A stretch of DNA of 64,000 nt from Halobacillus mangrovi (GCF_002097535.1 NZ_CP020772.1:2356001-2420000); one strand, 5' to 3'; numbered from the stretch's first letter, positions 8,427 through 18,350 are shown. Numbers and translations: made by a program. Notes: generated from the letters alone by a model not told the origin.

Positions 8427-9953
8427 CTATTGGCCACCTGCTTTCTGGTCAATATTTCCAGCCATCAATAAACCTAAATCTTGCTCATTGGTCTCTTCCG
8501 GCTTCACTTGGGCAACGATTTTCCCATCAAACATGACGGCAATACGGTCACTAAGATTCATAATTTCTTCCAGCTCAAAAGAAAGCAGAAGAACCGCACG
8601 GCCTTTATCACGTTCTTCGATCAGCTTCTTATGAATGAATTCAATTGCACCTACATCCAAACCCCTTGTAGGCTGTGCAGCAATAATTAAGTCTGGGGAA
8701 CGATCTACTTCTCGCCCGATAATCGCCTTCTGCTGATTTCCCCCTGACAACGATCGTGCCTTTGTAAAAACGTCTGGCGTTCGCACATCATATTCTTCTA
8801 TCAGTTCCTTGGCTTTTTTATAGATGTTTTTAAAGTTCATTACACCTTTTTTAGAGAATGGTTCCTGATAATAACTTTGAAGAACCATGTTCTCCCCGAT
8901 CGGAAAATCAAGCACAAGTCCAAATTTATGGCGATCTTGAGGAATGTGAGAAACTCCTGCCTCTGTGACTTTTCTAGGAGTTAAGTTAGTGATGACCTTT
9001 TCATGAAGCTGGATCGTGCCTGAATCGGTTTTTCTTAGTCCTGCAATGGCTTCAATGAGTTCGGACTGACCATTTCCGTCTACACCCGCAATTCCAACTA
9101 TTTCACCAGCACGTACCTCAAGGTTAAGCCCCTTGACCATTTCCACTCCCCGTACATCCTTTACACGAAGGTCTTTAATGGACAAGTAGGTTTCCTTAGG
9201 AACTGCCGGTGTTTTCTCAGTAGAGAAGCTGACTTCACGGCCAACCATTAAAGAAGCAAGTTCAGTCGGGTTTGTTTCAGATACATCCAGGGTACCAATG
9301 CCTTGACCCTTACGAATAACAGTACAACGATCGCAAACTTCCATGATTTCCTTCAATTTATGAGTAATCAGAATGATAGATTTACCTTCTTTGACCAAGC
9401 TCTTCATAATGTCGATCAGTTCTTTAATCTCTTGTGGAGTTAGGACCGCTGTCGGTTCGTCAAAAATTAGGATTTCCGCGCCACGGTATAGCGTTTTCAA
9501 AATTTCCACTCTCTGCTGCATTCCAACTGAAATATCACGGATTTTTGCTTTCGGGTCTACATTTAATCCGTAGCGTTCGGAAAGTTCTTTTACTTCTTTC
9601 TCTGCCCGCTTAATATCGACTGTCAATCCTTTTTTAGGTTCACTTCCAAGCACAATATTTTCTGTAACAGTAAACGTATCCACAAGCATAAAATGCTGGT
9701 GGACCATACCGATGCCTAGCGCGTTTGCAACATTAGGATCGGTGATGTTTGCTTTTTCACCTCTAACTCTTATCTCTCCTTTTTCCGGCTGATAGAGACC
9801 AAACAATACGTTCATCAAGGTTGATTTCCCTGCTCCATTTTCTCCGAGCAAGGCATGGATTTCTCCCTTTTTCACTTGAAGGTTGATGTTGTCATTTGCG
9901 ACAATACCCGGAAATTCTTTACGAATATTGAGCATCTCAATCACATAATCCAT
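8427..9953 (-). CDS. nupO: Nucleoside ABC transporter ATPase with two nucleotide-binding domains
   Basis: A 508-residue sugar/nucleoside-type ABC ATPase with tandem domains. Domain 1 has Walker A GENGAGKST, signature ISVGMQQRVEIL and Walker B ILIFDEPT. Domain 2 has the usual degenerate Walker A (GVDGNGQSE) and signature LSGGNQQK. I start it at MDYVIEMLNIRKEF, because a purine-rich site (GGGAG) precedes this ATG. An open frame continuing 32 codons further upstream runs through the intergenic hairpin and is not credible as coding. Confidence 0.93.
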   Translation of the reverse strand: MDYVIEMLNIRKEFPGIVANDNINLQVKKGEIHALLGENGAGKSTLMNVLFGLYQPEKGEIRVRGEKANITDPNVANALGIGMVHQHFMLVDTFTVTENIVLGSEPKKGLTVDIKRAEKEVKELSERYGLNVDPKAKIRDISVGMQQRVEILKTLYRGAEILIFDEPTAVLTPQEIKELIDIMKSLVKEGKSIILITHKLKEIMEVCDRCTVIRKGQGIGTLDVSETNPTELASLMVGREVSFSTEKTPAVPKETYLSIKDLRVKDVRGVEMVKGLNLEVRAGEIVGIAGVDGNGQSELIEAIAGLRKTDSGTIQLHEKVITNLTPRKVTEAGVSHIPQDRHKFGLVLDFPIGENMVLQSYYQEPFSKKGVMNFKNIYKKAKELIEEYDVRTPDVFTKARSLSGGNQQKAIIGREVDRSPDLIIAAQPTRGLDVGAIEFIHKKLIEERDKGRAVLLLSFELEEIMNLSDRIAVMFDGKIVAQVKPEETNEQDLGLLMAGNIDQKAGGQ

Positions 9954-10006
9954 TCGTCTCCCACACTCCCCTGGTTGTCTTCTTTTTCCATAAATCCGTA
10001 CTCTTG

Positions 10007-10060
10007 AAAAAATCATCAAATGAAGAGGGCCGGAAGATAAGCTCTTCATTTGATGATTTT
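10007..10060 (-). promoter_or_regulatory. 19 bp perfect inverted repeat between nupN and nupO
   Basis: Left arm 10009-10027 and right arm 10042-10060 are perfectly complementary over 19 bases (right arm CTCTTCATTTGATGATTTT) with a 14-base loop. On the minus strand it is followed by TTTTTT. It lies after the nupN terminator-like hairpin and just before nupO. It probably limits read-through or stabilises the upstream nupN message. Confidence 0.8.
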
Positions 10061-10070
10061 CTTATAGTGT

Positions 10071-10099
10071 AAAAGAAGGCCGGCTTATTACCAGCCTTC
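10071..10099 (-). terminator. Terminator-like hairpin after nupN
   Basis: Arms GAAGGC (10075-10080) and GCCTTC (10094-10099), extended by GG/CC pairs, with TTCTTTTA following on the minus strand. It begins nine bases after the nupN stop and is followed by a second, longer hairpin. Confidence 0.75.
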
Positions 10100-10107
10100 C
10101 CGTCAAC

Positions 10108-11241
10108 TTATAGAGAGTCTAAATACCCTTCAAGATCTTCTCTAGTACTTGGTACGTCAATATCACCGTTAACGATTTTTTGCTTCCATTCTTCAATCGC
10201 ACCAATAATATCTTCATTTAGAGCCTCTTCATTTGTACGAGCAATGCTGATCGCATCATCATCTAGACCGTACTCAAGAACTTCCCCACCAGGGAACTCT
10301 CCGTTCATTGCCTGTGCAGCTACGTCTTTTACAGCAACATCTACACGTTTGACCATAGAAGTAAGAGTTACGTTTGTATCACCAATGGCACCTTCTTCAT
10401 ATTGATCTCGGTCTACACCGATTACCCAGACATTTTCGTCAGGATTGTTCTTTTTAAGGTCTTTTGCCTGGGCAAAGACACCGTTACCTGTTGCACCAGA
10501 GGCATGGTAAATGACATCGATCCCTTTAGAGTACATATTAGAAGCGATCAATTTTCCTTTATCAGCAGCAGCAAAACTTTCAGCATATTGGACATCCACT
10601 TGAATATCAGCATTTACAGACTTCACACCTGCCACAAAACCTGATTCAAACTTCTTAATCAAGTCACCTTCAACTCCACCAACGAATCCAATTTGATTGG
10701 ATTTGGTTTTCTTAGCAGCAGCTACACCAGCAAGAAATGATCCTTGGTGCTCTTTAAACGTGATACTCGCAACATTATCGCCTTCAGCTACTGAGTCAAC
10801 AATCGCGAAATTAGTCTCAGGATATTGACCTGCCACCTCTTCAATTGCCGGCTGTAGTAAGTATCCAATTCCAAAAATTAAGTTATAGTCTTGACGGACT
10901 AAACGGTTCAGGTTCGTTGTATAATCCGCATCACTTTCTGATTGCGCGTAATCGAATCCTTCCCCTTTGCTAAGACCGTTTTCCTCACCGAAGGCTTGCA
11001 GCCCTTCCCATGCAGATTGGTTGAATGATTTGTCATCAACTCCACCAACGTCTGTTACCATGGCCACTGAAAAGTCTCCGTTACCGCCCTCTTCAGCATT
11101 TTGATCGTTGTTGCCTGAATCATTTGAACCTCCACTTGTTTCTCCTCCATCATCAGAAGATCCGCAAGCTCCTAACACCAAACCAATAGTTAAAAGTAAT
11201 GCAAAAACTAAAAGAAAACGACGATTTTTTAACAAAACCAT
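10108..11241 (-). CDS. nupN: Nucleoside-binding lipoprotein (BMP family)
   Basis: The extracytoplasmic solute receptor for the NupOPQ importer. It has a lipoprotein signal peptide (LLVFALLLTIGLVLGAC, lipobox LGAC), then a flexible Gly/Ser/Asn/Glu linker to about residue 55, then a BMP/PnrA-like domain (FSVAMVTDVGGVDDKSFNQ). The annotated ATG has its AGGGGG site only two bases away. A TTG two codons in, at 11235, has better spacing, so either start is possible. Downstream hairpins probably give more binding protein than transporter. It is preceded by a GntR gene. Confidence 0.92.
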   Translation of the reverse strand: MVLLKNRRFLLVFALLLTIGLVLGACGSSDDGGETSGGSNDSGNNDQNAEEGGNGDFSVAMVTDVGGVDDKSFNQSAWEGLQAFGEENGLSKGEGFDYAQSESDADYTTNLNRLVRQDYNLIFGIGYLLQPAIEEVAGQYPETNFAIVDSVAEGDNVASITFKEHQGSFLAGVAAAKKTKSNQIGFVGGVEGDLIKKFESGFVAGVKSVNADIQVDVQYAESFAAADKGKLIASNMYSKGIDVIYHASGATGNGVFAQAKDLKKNNPDENVWVIGVDRDQYEEGAIGDTNVTLTSMVKRVDVAVKDVAAQAMNGEFPGGEVLEYGLDDDAISIARTNEEALNEDIIGAIEEWKQKIVNGDIDVPSTREDLEGYLDSL

Positions 11242-11347
11242 TACCCCCTAAGTTTGTTGAATATCAGGTCTTTCCAGCAACTAATCATTCCACTTCTAAT
11301 ATGACCGGCCTCACCCCCTAAAAATATTCCTTTGCAAATGTAAGCCC

Positions 11348-12073
11348 TTACACTCTTTTTCTTAAAACATGAAAGCTGAATTTGTCAGCTCGAAAATAGT
11401 TGTTTGAAAATATGACAGGAACATCGTCTTGTGTGTAGTGCATCTGCTTTAATAAAAGTAAGGCTTGCTCAGGTTCGCAATTTAGAATTGGGGAAATTCT
11501 TTCGTGGTAGCCAATAGGTTCGATATGGGTAACAGCATAGCTGATCGTCTCCCCTGTATAGCTTTCAAATATTTGAAAAAGTGAATCGGCTTCTTTTACA
11601 TGATCAAGCGGGATAAGCCCTTCTGGAATTTTATCCACACAGTAGACAACAGGCTGGTCATCCGCTGTCCTTACCCTTTCAAGCTTTGCCAATCCATGTA
11701 GATGTTCATCAGAAAACCTTCTTCTGTCCTCTTCCGTTGACTCTACGAGGTCTGCAGAAAGATACTGTGATCCAGGCTTCATTCCAGAGCTTAAAATCAT
11801 TCCGGTTACACTATCAAGCTCTTCAATGCCAGAAGTAAACAGTGGTTTAGGGTTTACAAATGTACCTACACCATGCCTACGAGTAACTACCCCTTCTTCC
11901 TCTAATATTCTCAAAGCTTCTCTTAGGGTAGCTCTTGAAACTCCTAAGGATTTTGAAAGTTGAAATTCGGAAGGCAGTTTTTGCTTTTCCAAATAGATAC
12001 CGTTTTCAATATCACGTTTTATCTGCTCAATCACCTGTAAATATAGGTGACGAGTATCTTGTCTAATCGACAT
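11348..12073 (-). CDS. ymfC: GntR-family transcriptional regulator with UTRA domain (YmfC-like)
   Basis: A HutC/YvoA-type regulator. The N-terminal winged helix covers about residues 5-72 ([29 protein letters not shown] in two pieces: [13 protein letters not shown], then [13 protein letters not shown]; wing RRHGVGTF). The C-terminal UTRA ligand domain ends near FSFHVL. The ATG at 12073 has GGAG eight bases upstream; the in-frame GTG three codons earlier is too close. Its position directly before nupN suggests it controls the nucleoside importer and itself. The effector is unknown. Confidence 0.88.
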   Translation of the reverse strand: MSIRQDTRHLYLQVIEQIKRDIENGIYLEKQKLPSEFQLSKSLGVSRATLREALRILEEEGVVTRRHGVGTFVNPKPLFTSGIEELDSVTGMILSSGMKPGSQYLSADLVESTEEDRRRFSDEHLHGLAKLERVRTADDQPVVYCVDKIPEGLIPLDHVKEADSLFQIFESYTGETISYAVTHIEPIGYHERISPILNCEPEQALLLLKQMHYTQDDVPVIFSNNYFRADKFSFHVLRKRV

Positions 12074-12142
12074 TTCGTTCACTCCAACTCTATTAAGCTA
12101 TCATCAGAGATCTGACATCTGACGTTCGACACATCACATTTC

Positions 12143-12177
12143 GAGAATAATATAACACTATTCTCTGAATAAATAAA
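12143..12177 (-). promoter_or_regulatory. Candidate promoter and operator of the GntR gene
   Basis: The minus strand has TTTATT (12172-12177), a 17-base spacer, and TATATT (12149-12154). A perfect inverted repeat GAGAATA (12143-12149) / TATTCTC (12159-12165) flanks the -10 box, a placement suitable for repression. The -35 box is weak. Binding by YmfC is inferred. Confidence 0.4.
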
Positions 12178-12302
12178 TAGAATTAGGACATTTTTCTATT
12201 TTTTATTACAAAAGTGTTAAGAGTATTACAGAAATATTTACAAATAACAGGACTTGAGACCCCGAAACATACTGTGAAATGTTATAAAAATGAACTTTTG
12301 AC

Positions 12303-12338
12303 TAAAAAGAAGAGACTACTGCCTAAACAGTAGCCTCT
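12303..12338 (-). terminator. Terminator after spoIIIE
   Basis: Arms AGAGACTACTG (12311-12321) and CAGTAGCCTCT (12328-12338), one mismatch in 11, then CTTCTTTTTAG on the minus strand. It isolates spoIIIE from the GntR gene. Confidence 0.9.
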
Positions 12339-12361
12339 ATCATTAGTACCCTGCCCAAATG

Positions 12362-14674
12362 CTATCCAGAAGATTGCTCTTCTGTAACTTGAGATACAAG
12401 AACAGACCTCGGTTTACTTCCTTCGTATGGACCTACAATTCCGTTATCCTCCATTGCATCGATCAATCTGGCCGCTCTTGTGTACCCTACCCGAAATCTA
12501 CGCTGAATCATGGATACACTAGCGCTTTGCATTTCAATGACCATTTGAACAGCTTCTGGATATAGATCGTCATCAACTTCCTGCTTCACTTCGCTCTCTT
12601 CCTCAGGAATCATTTCCTCCTGATATTGCGCACGTTGCTGCTCAACACAGAAGTTAACGACCCGTTCGACCTCATCATCGCTCAAAAAGGCTCCCTGGAC
12701 TCGGGTTGGTTTGTTAGCACCTACAGGAGTAAACAGCATATCCCCTCTCCCAAGAAGCTTCTCTGCTCCTCCAGAATCCAAGATGGTTCTTGAATCTGTC
12801 TGAGAGGAAACACTAAAGGCAATTCTGGACGGAATATTCGCCTTAATAACCCCTGTGATAACGTCTACTGAAGGTCTTTGAGTTGCGATAATCAAGTGAA
12901 TACCAGCAGCTCGGGCCATTTGCGCCAGTCTAGTGATTGCATCTTCCACTTCGTTAGAAGCTACCATCATAAGATCAGCTAATTCGTCTACTAAGACAAC
13001 AATATATGGAAGTTGAGGCTGTGTATCATCATTTTCCTTATTATGTTTTTTCACATACTCATTATAACTTTCGATATTCCTTGTCCCTGTTTCTGAAAAG
13101 AGATCATATCTGCGCTCCATTTCTGAAACGACTTTTTTCAGGGCACGCGATGCTTTTTTCGGATCCGTTACAACAGGCGCAAGCAGATGAGGAATACCGT
13201 TATAAACGTTCAGCTCAACTTTTTTGGGATCTATCATCATCATTTTCACTTCATGCGGCTTTGCGCGCATTAATATACTTGTGATAATTCCATTGATACA
13301 CACACTTTTACCACTTCCGGTCGCACCAGCCACTAGAAGATGCGGCATCTTGTTCAATTCAGACATTACAGCTTCTCCGGAAATATCCCGACCCAGGGCG
13401 AAGCTTAATTTAGATTCAGGATTTGATTTACCTGTTTCTAACACTTCTCTGAGCGAAACCATTGAGACTTCCTGATTCGGTACTTCAATCCCTACTGCAG
13501 ACTTACCAGGAATCGGAGCTTCAATCCGTATGTCTTTTGCAGCTAAAGCAAGTGCCAAATCGTCATTTAAATTAACAATTTTACTTACCTTTACCCCTAC
13601 GTCTGGATACACTTCGTATTTCGTAACCGCAGGTCCTACGTGAACTTTTGTGACTTTTGCTTTTACACCGAAACTCTGGAACGTCTTCTCAAGCTTTCTA
13701 ACGGTCGCTTGAATGTGGGACCTCCCTTGACTCTGTGGGCTGGAAGTTGGTTCGTCCAATAACTCATACCCTGGGAGTTGGTAATCAAAGTTCTCAAGTT
13801 CAGCTGTTGGCATCGACTTCTCTAAGCTGGTTTCTTCCTCTTCTGAATGAATAGAACTATCGGCACTCTTTTGGGATGAAGTTGTTCCAGGTTGTCCTTC
13901 ACTCGAGTAAGCATGGTCTGTGAAATCCTGAATGATCGGTTCTGCTGTATCATACGAATCTTCTGATTCAGTGGAATCGCTGATCTCGAGGACAGTCGTT
14001 TCCTCTGCGTCCTCTGTTATGTCTTTTCTACGTTCTGTTTTTTTATCCCTCATTCGTGTAAGTTGCTCTTTTCCAAGAGCTTTTAGTCTCACTCCGAGTT
14101 TGGAGAACAACTCTCCAATCGACCATTCACTGACAAAGATTATACCAACTATGAAGAGGAAAAAGGAGACAATGGCTGCTCCTACCCCTGAAAAGAGATA
14201 GTAAGTGATGGATAGCAAAAAAGCTCCTGCCAACCCTCCACCGATGCTATAAAAGGAAATATCTCCTCTCATCATAGTCGTGATTCTGTCCCAGGTAAGG
14301 CCGAGAATCGAACCATTTCCTGCTGCTAACTCATCCGATAAAGTCTCTAAGTGTGTAAAAAGGAGCAAGGCCGTGATGATAATATAAATACCAATAAGCC
14401 GCTTATGTAGGAATGTTGGCCATTTCCTTTTCACCATTAAATAAATGCCAAGTACGAGAAAGAAGATCGAAGCAATAAAATACCAGACCCCAAATAAAAA
14501 CTGCCACAATCTCTCAAGGCCACCTGGAATCGCGCCATCGCTTATGGCTGAAGCCCCGCTTCCGAATACAGCTATGAATAAAAAGAAAAGTCCAAGCAAT
14601 TCAAACTTGACTTGCTCCTTGAATCCAGACTTTTTCTTATTCGATTTGGACTTGGATTTGCGCTTTCTAGCCAT
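12362..14674 (-). CDS. spoIIIE: DNA translocase SpoIIIE (FtsK family)
   Basis: Pumps the chromosome through the closing septum, especially into the forespore. The 770-residue protein begins with a Lys/Arg-rich tail ([11 protein letters not shown]). Four or so membrane helices follow up to about residue 185, then an acidic variable linker to about 310, then the alpha/beta motor with Walker [11 protein letters not shown] and Walker [13 protein letters not shown]. The C-terminal gamma winged helix ([18 protein letters not shown] in part) reads DNA polarity signals. The start has GGAGGTG nine bases upstream. The membrane segments and locus favour SpoIIIE over SftA. Confidence 0.95.
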   Translation of the reverse strand: MARKRKSKSKSNKKKSGFKEQVKFELLGLFFLFIAVFGSGASAISDGAIPGGLERLWQFLFGVWYFIASIFFLVLGIYLMVKRKWPTFLHKRLIGIYIIITALLLFTHLETLSDELAAGNGSILGLTWDRITTMMRGDISFYSIGGGLAGAFLLSITYYLFSGVGAAIVSFFLFIVGIIFVSEWSIGELFSKLGVRLKALGKEQLTRMRDKKTERRKDITEDAEETTVLEISDSTESEDSYDTAEPIIQDFTDHAYSSEGQPGTTSSQKSADSSIHSEEEETSLEKSMPTAELENFDYQLPGYELLDEPTSSPQSQGRSHIQATVRKLEKTFQSFGVKAKVTKVHVGPAVTKYEVYPDVGVKVSKIVNLNDDLALALAAKDIRIEAPIPGKSAVGIEVPNQEVSMVSLREVLETGKSNPESKLSFALGRDISGEAVMSELNKMPHLLVAGATGSGKSVCINGIITSILMRAKPHEVKMMMIDPKKVELNVYNGIPHLLAPVVTDPKKASRALKKVVSEMERRYDLFSETGTRNIESYNEYVKKHNKENDDTQPQLPYIVVLVDELADLMMVASNEVEDAITRLAQMARAAGIHLIIATQRPSVDVITGVIKANIPSRIAFSVSSQTDSRTILDSGGAEKLLGRGDMLFTPVGANKPTRVQGAFLSDDEVERVVNFCVEQQRAQYQEEMIPEEESEVKQEVDDDLYPEAVQMVIEMQSASVSMIQRRFRVGYTRAARLIDAMEDNGIVGPYEGSKPRSVLVSQVTEEQSSG

Positions 14675-14743
14675 ATAAGTAAACACCTCCGTAATAAAGA
14701 GTTACAGTCAATCGTTCTGATCAATAGTTGAACTGAAAACAGA

Positions 14744-14793
14744 AGGATGCCGATTGCCTCTTCCTATTAAGAAGAAAACAAACTCGACATCCT
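14744..14793 (-). terminator. Hairpin after ylzJ
   Basis: Arms AGGATGCCGA (14744-14753) and TCGACATCCT (14784-14793) pair over 10 bases including one wobble. An inner CTTC/GAAG stem lies within. The minus strand continues CTTCTGTTTTC, a weak U-tract. It separates tepA-ylzJ from spoIIIE. Confidence 0.55.
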
Positions 14794-14834
14794 GACTGAC
14801 AGTTGTCTTTATTATACCACAGCTTACTGAGGTG

Positions 14835-15038
14835 TTACGAGTCCAACCATTGTCCCGGTTGTAATTGAGGATCCATATAGTGTGAGGGATCTGTTGAAAG
14901 GACTTGAACGATCTGTTTTCGTCCATCCCCCATATCCCTGCATTTTATTGGACAATTTTTGTGCTGCTGATAGGTAATTTCTCCACTTTCCTGAGAAGGA
15001 AATATATCATGTTCACTGAGTGGGGTATATAAAATCAT
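14835..15038 (-). CDS. ylzJ: YlzJ-like small protein
   Basis: A 67-residue conserved protein of unknown function, beginning [14 protein letters not shown]. It overlaps the tepA stop by four bases (ATGA). The tepA-ylzJ-spoIIIE order is the same in B. subtilis. No transmembrane segment or signal peptide is seen. It is acidic to neutral and contains a C-terminal Pro-Gln rich stretch ([13 protein letters not shown]). Confidence 0.8.
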   Translation of the reverse strand: MILYTPLSEHDIFPSQESGEITYQQHKNCPIKCRDMGDGRKQIVQVLSTDPSHYMDPQLQPGQWLDS

Positions 15039-15769
15039 TGGACCACCTGATTCTCATTGCCTTTGCTTGCTTCAATCATTTCATTTAATTTTTCCATCGC
15101 TTCCTTCACGCCTCCAACTGCATTGATCAATCCATGATCGACAGCCTGTTGGCCAACGACGTTCGTTCCTATATCTCTAGTTAGATTCCCTTTTGCAAAC
15201 ATAAGCTCTTTGAACTTTTCTTCTTCTACATCTGAATGTCTTGTTACAAAATTGACAACACGCTCTTGCATTTTATCCATATATTCAAACGTTTGAGGTA
15301 CCCCTATCACAAGCCCGGTCATGCGGATTGGGTGAATTGTCATCGTAGCTGTTTCGACGATGAATGAATAGTCTGCGGAAACAGCGATAGGCACCCCTAT
15401 TGAATGCCCTCCTCCAAGTACGATGGATACGGTAGGCTTCGAAAGTGAAGCAATCATCTCAGAGATAGCCAATCCTGCCTCAACATCGCCTCCCACCGTG
15501 TTCAATAACACAACTAATCCTTCAATTTTAGGGTTTTGCTCGATTGCGATCAGTTGAGGGATGAGATGTTCATATTTGGTCGTTTTGTTTTGGGAAGGAA
15601 GCTGTACGTGCCCCTCCACTTGGCCGATCACAGGTAAGACATGAATATTTGAATCTGCAGGCTGCGGGACATTTGTTTGTCCTAATTGCTGAATCTTATC
15701 AACTAAAGAGGACTTTGACTGGTCTTTATCTTGTCCTTTATCTTGCCCTTGAGATGAATCGTCTTTCAT
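15035..15769 (-). CDS. tepA: ClpP-like protease TepA (translocation-enhancing)
   Basis: A ClpP-fold serine peptidase homologue that lacks a partner ATPase gene. It has been linked in B. subtilis to protein export and to degradation of spore small acid-soluble proteins. The 244-residue protein starts with a charged Gln/Asp/Lys tail, then the ClpP fold: [15 protein letters not shown], the Ser nucleophile region [11 protein letters not shown], and the His in TIHPIRM. The start MKDDSSQG is chosen because AAAGGAG lies nine bases upstream; a longer frame has no such site. It is coupled to ylzJ. Confidence 0.92.
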   Translation of the reverse strand: MKDDSSQGQDKGQDKDQSKSSLVDKIQQLGQTNVPQPADSNIHVLPVIGQVEGHVQLPSQNKTTKYEHLIPQLIAIEQNPKIEGLVVLLNTVGGDVEAGLAISEMIASLSKPTVSIVLGGGHSIGVPIAVSADYSFIVETATMTIHPIRMTGLVIGVPQTFEYMDKMQERVVNFVTRHSDVEEEKFKELMFAKGNLTRDIGTNVVGQQAVDHGLINAVGGVKEAMEKLNEMIEASKGNENQVVQ

Positions 15770-15892
15770 AGATGAGAACTCCTTTCGCTCTTTTACCGTA
15801 GTATGACTCAGCGAAGGATGTATCATACAAAGATTTACCAAAGCACTTTGTTTTGATAAGGTTCGAGGCTTTTATATCAATGATGGTGGGTG

Positions 15893-15993
15893 GGAAAACG
15901 ACTCGCTTTCCGAGGGCATGTACTGAGCCTCCTCATACTTCGTCTTCCAAGGTCTCATTAAATGTCCACCCCACAGGAGCCTCGACGTTTTCC
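15893..15993. repeat. Dispersed structured repeat, copy 1 (degenerate)
   Basis: Outer arms GGAAAACG (15893-15900) and CGTTTTCC (15986-15993) are a perfect inverted repeat. Between them are conserved pieces ACTCGCTTTCC, GCCTCCTC and CAGGAGCCTCG, shared with copies at 49.7, 60.6 and 60.9 kb. It is oriented like the 60.6 kb copy. Confidence 0.65.
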
Positions 15994-16175
15994 TATCCTC
16001 CATAAATTAGGATAAAACTCGAAACATTCATAAAAGATGGAAGGTATTAACGAATAATGATGTGGTTCATTCGTATTCCAGCTGCTTTTTCTGCCATCAA
16101 TGGGCAGATTTTATCGAGAAAAATTTTAATAAACTCTTGCCCCACAAGATCTCGGAATCGAGTGTTTCAGAATTG

Positions 16176-16215
16176 AAATAAATCAAAAACCGGTGATAAC
16201 TCACCGGTTTTGATT
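16176..16215 (-). terminator. Terminator after dapA
   Basis: Arms AATCAAAAACCGGTGA (16181-16196) and TCACCGGTTTTGATT (16201-16215) form about 15 pairs, with TTTTTGATTTATTTC following on the minus strand. It ends the asd-dapG-dapA unit. Confidence 0.9.
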
Positions 16216-16217
16216 TA

Positions 16218-17087
16218 TTATAGACCATCCATTAAGTTTTGAATAAAAGCTTCTTCATCTACAGTTAAAGATACAAGCGGTAAACGTACTCCTCCTGTAT
16301 CAAGACCTTTCATTTTCAATGCGGCTTTTACCGGGGTGGGAGATGGAGCGCTGAACATTCCGTTGAAAATAGGGAGTAATTTACGATGGAGACTAGCGGC
16401 CTCTTTTACTTTTCCTGCTTCATAAAGAGTAAGCATTTCCTGCATTTCATTTCCAATCACGTGTGCAGAAACAGATATGATACCATTTGCTCCGATCACA
16501 TAGGAAGGAAGAGTGAGATTATCGTCCCCGCTATACAAACTGAAATGCTCATCTGTTTGCTGAATGATTTCCGCCATACTATCCAGGTCACCTGTTGCTT
16601 CTTTTACAGAAACAACATTCGGAATTTTTGCTAGCTCGATAATGGTTTGAGGTTCAATGCGTACGACCGAACGTCCAGGTACATTGTAAATCATAACTGG
16701 TATCCGCAAGGAAGCGGCTATTGTTTTAAAATGTTCGTACATTCCTCTTTGACTTGGTTTATTATAATAAGGGGCTACGAGCATGACCGCGTCTACCCCT
16801 GCATTCTCTGCTTTATTTGCAAGTGTGATGGAAGCTTCCGTACTATTGCTTCCCGCACCTGCAATAACTGGCGCACGACCATTCACTGTTTTAACAACGT
16901 GCTTCCATAGGGCTACTTTTTCTTCTACGCAGAGCGTTGGTGATTCACCCGTTGTTCCTGTAACCACCAAACCATCAGATCCATTGGCAAGTAAATACTC
17001 AACTAAAACCGTCGTCTTATTAAAATCAACGTTTCCATGGTGGTCAAAAGGGGTAACCATGGCTGTTAAGACTTTCCCGAAATTCAT
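16218..17087 (-). CDS. dapA: 4-hydroxy-tetrahydrodipicolinate synthase
   Basis: Condenses pyruvate with aspartate semialdehyde, the branch point to lysine, diaminopimelate and spore dipicolinate. The 289-residue TIM-barrel protein has the Schiff-base lysine in VSVKEATGD near residue 161, the catalytic tyrosine in MIYNVPGRS, and the substrate loop GTTGESPTL near residues 43-51. Its start overlaps the dapG stop by four bases, so it is coupled to it. The asd-dapG-dapA order matches B. subtilis. Confidence 0.97.
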   Translation of the reverse strand: MNFGKVLTAMVTPFDHHGNVDFNKTTVLVEYLLANGSDGLVVTGTTGESPTLCVEEKVALWKHVVKTVNGRAPVIAGAGSNSTEASITLANKAENAGVDAVMLVAPYYNKPSQRGMYEHFKTIAASLRIPVMIYNVPGRSVVRIEPQTIIELAKIPNVVSVKEATGDLDSMAEIIQQTDEHFSLYSGDDNLTLPSYVIGANGIISVSAHVIGNEMQEMLTLYEAGKVKEAASLHRKLLPIFNGMFSAPSPTPVKAALKMKGLDTGGVRLPLVSLTVDEEAFIQNLMDGL

Positions 17088-18325
17088 GTAAGTGTTTCCC
17101 CTTTCAGAACTTCCTTATTCAATTCGAATGCATCATGAAGGGCGTTAACTGCCTGAACAAGGTCCGTTTCCTTTATCAGCACCCATATGGTGGTGTGTGA
17201 ATCTGCTGATTGAAGAATTTGTATCCCGGAGTCGGTCAAGGATTGAACAATTGTGGCGGTTACCCCAGGCAAGCCTGATATCCCTGCTCCTACGGTGGAT
17301 ACTTTCGCACATCCTTCTTTTATTTCAGGTTCGTATCCGAGGTCTTTTAAAATGCGGGTAGCTTTTTCAGTGAAAATAGAGTCAATTGTATAAACGACTC
17401 CACTAGGAGATATGTTGATGAAGTCTACTGATATATTAGCAGATGCCATGGATTTAAATACATCAGATTGCAGTTTTGAAGGATCTTCTTTTGACTGAAC
17501 CTTGATTTGAGTGAGTCCTAAGATATGGGCAATACCCGTAACAGTCCTGTCGGAAATATCCTTTCCGAGATTGCCGTCTTTCGTACCTGAAACAAGGGTA
17601 CCTGGCAGATCAGAATAGGTGGAACGAACCCTGATCGGAACTTTAGCGTACATCGCGATCTCTACAGCACGCGGATGAATCACTTTAGCACCCTGGTATG
17701 CCAAATTGCAAATTTCATTATACGTTATAACATTGAGGGGACGGGCGGACTCGACTAATCGCGGGTCCGCTGTCATAATTCCCTCTACATCTGTGAAAAT
17801 GTCTATATATTCCGCAGACAGAGCTGCTCCTAAAGCAGCTGCTGTCGTATCACTTCCTCCACGGCCAATCGTAGTGGTTTCCCCTTTTTGTGTATGACCC
17901 TGGAAACCAGCAACGACGACGACATCATACGTTTCGAGCTCATGAAGGATTCTTGAAGGATTCATATGAATAATCTTAGCCTTCGTAAAATCATCTGTGG
18001 TAAGAAAACCAGCTTGTGCTCCTGTAAGCGAGACCGAAGGGATGCCTTCTCTTGAAAGCTCATGAGAGAAAACAATCGATGAAATTGTCTCACCACAGGA
18101 CATCAGGAGATCCTGTTCCCTTGGTGACACGTTCATATTAGGAAAATCAATGAGCCCCAGCAACGTATCTGTTGCATATGGACTCCCTTTTCTTCCCATA
18201 GCAGAAACAGTGACGACGACTTTGTAACCATCATTCAAAGCTTTTTTTACATGAGTAATCGCCCGAGATCTGCTTTCAGTATCCCGGACGGAGGTTCCTC
18301 CAAACTTTTGAACAAGAAGCTTCAT
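17084..18325 (-). CDS. dapG: Aspartate kinase, DapG type
   Basis: Phosphorylates aspartate, first step to lysine, DAP, threonine and methionine. The 413-residue protein starts with the kinase motif MKLLVQKFGGTSV. The kinase domain runs to about residue 245 (GRGGSDTTAAAL, then FTDVEGIMTADPR). Two C-terminal ACT domains follow (begin GIAHILGLTQIKVQ and CAKVSTVGAGISG), the usual site of feedback inhibition. In B. subtilis DapG is the DAP-inhibited isozyme; that property is inferred here from gene order only. Confidence 0.95.
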   Translation of the reverse strand: MKLLVQKFGGTSVRDTESRSRAITHVKKALNDGYKVVVTVSAMGRKGSPYATDTLLGLIDFPNMNVSPREQDLLMSCGETISSIVFSHELSREGIPSVSLTGAQAGFLTTDDFTKAKIIHMNPSRILHELETYDVVVVAGFQGHTQKGETTTIGRGGSDTTAAALGAALSAEYIDIFTDVEGIMTADPRLVESARPLNVITYNEICNLAYQGAKVIHPRAVEIAMYAKVPIRVRSTYSDLPGTLVSGTKDGNLGKDISDRTVTGIAHILGLTQIKVQSKEDPSKLQSDVFKSMASANISVDFINISPSGVVYTIDSIFTEKATRILKDLGYEPEIKEGCAKVSTVGAGISGLPGVTATIVQSLTDSGIQILQSADSHTTIWVLIKETDLVQAVNALHDAFELNKEVLKGETLT

Positions 18326-18350
18326 TAGGCCACCTCAGCTTATCGTAAAA

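Larger units (their letters stand above)
15770..16217 (-). other. Gene-free gap between dapA and tepA
   Basis: B. subtilis has rnjB (RNase J2) between dapA and tepA. Here the 448 bp hold the dapA terminator (16176-16215), a degenerate structured repeat (15893-15993) and a 39-codon open frame (16050-16166, minus) without a start codon. I find no recognisable RNase J2 sequence. Confidence 0.7.

Noticed and set aside
9954..10049. 32-codon N-terminal extension of NupO
   Set aside because: It translates the 19 bp intergenic inverted repeat; family start is MDYVIEML at 9953.
16050..16166. 39-codon frame upstream of the dapA terminator as a gene remnant
   Set aside because: No start codon or ribosome site and no family recognised; kept only as an observation in the rnjB gap.
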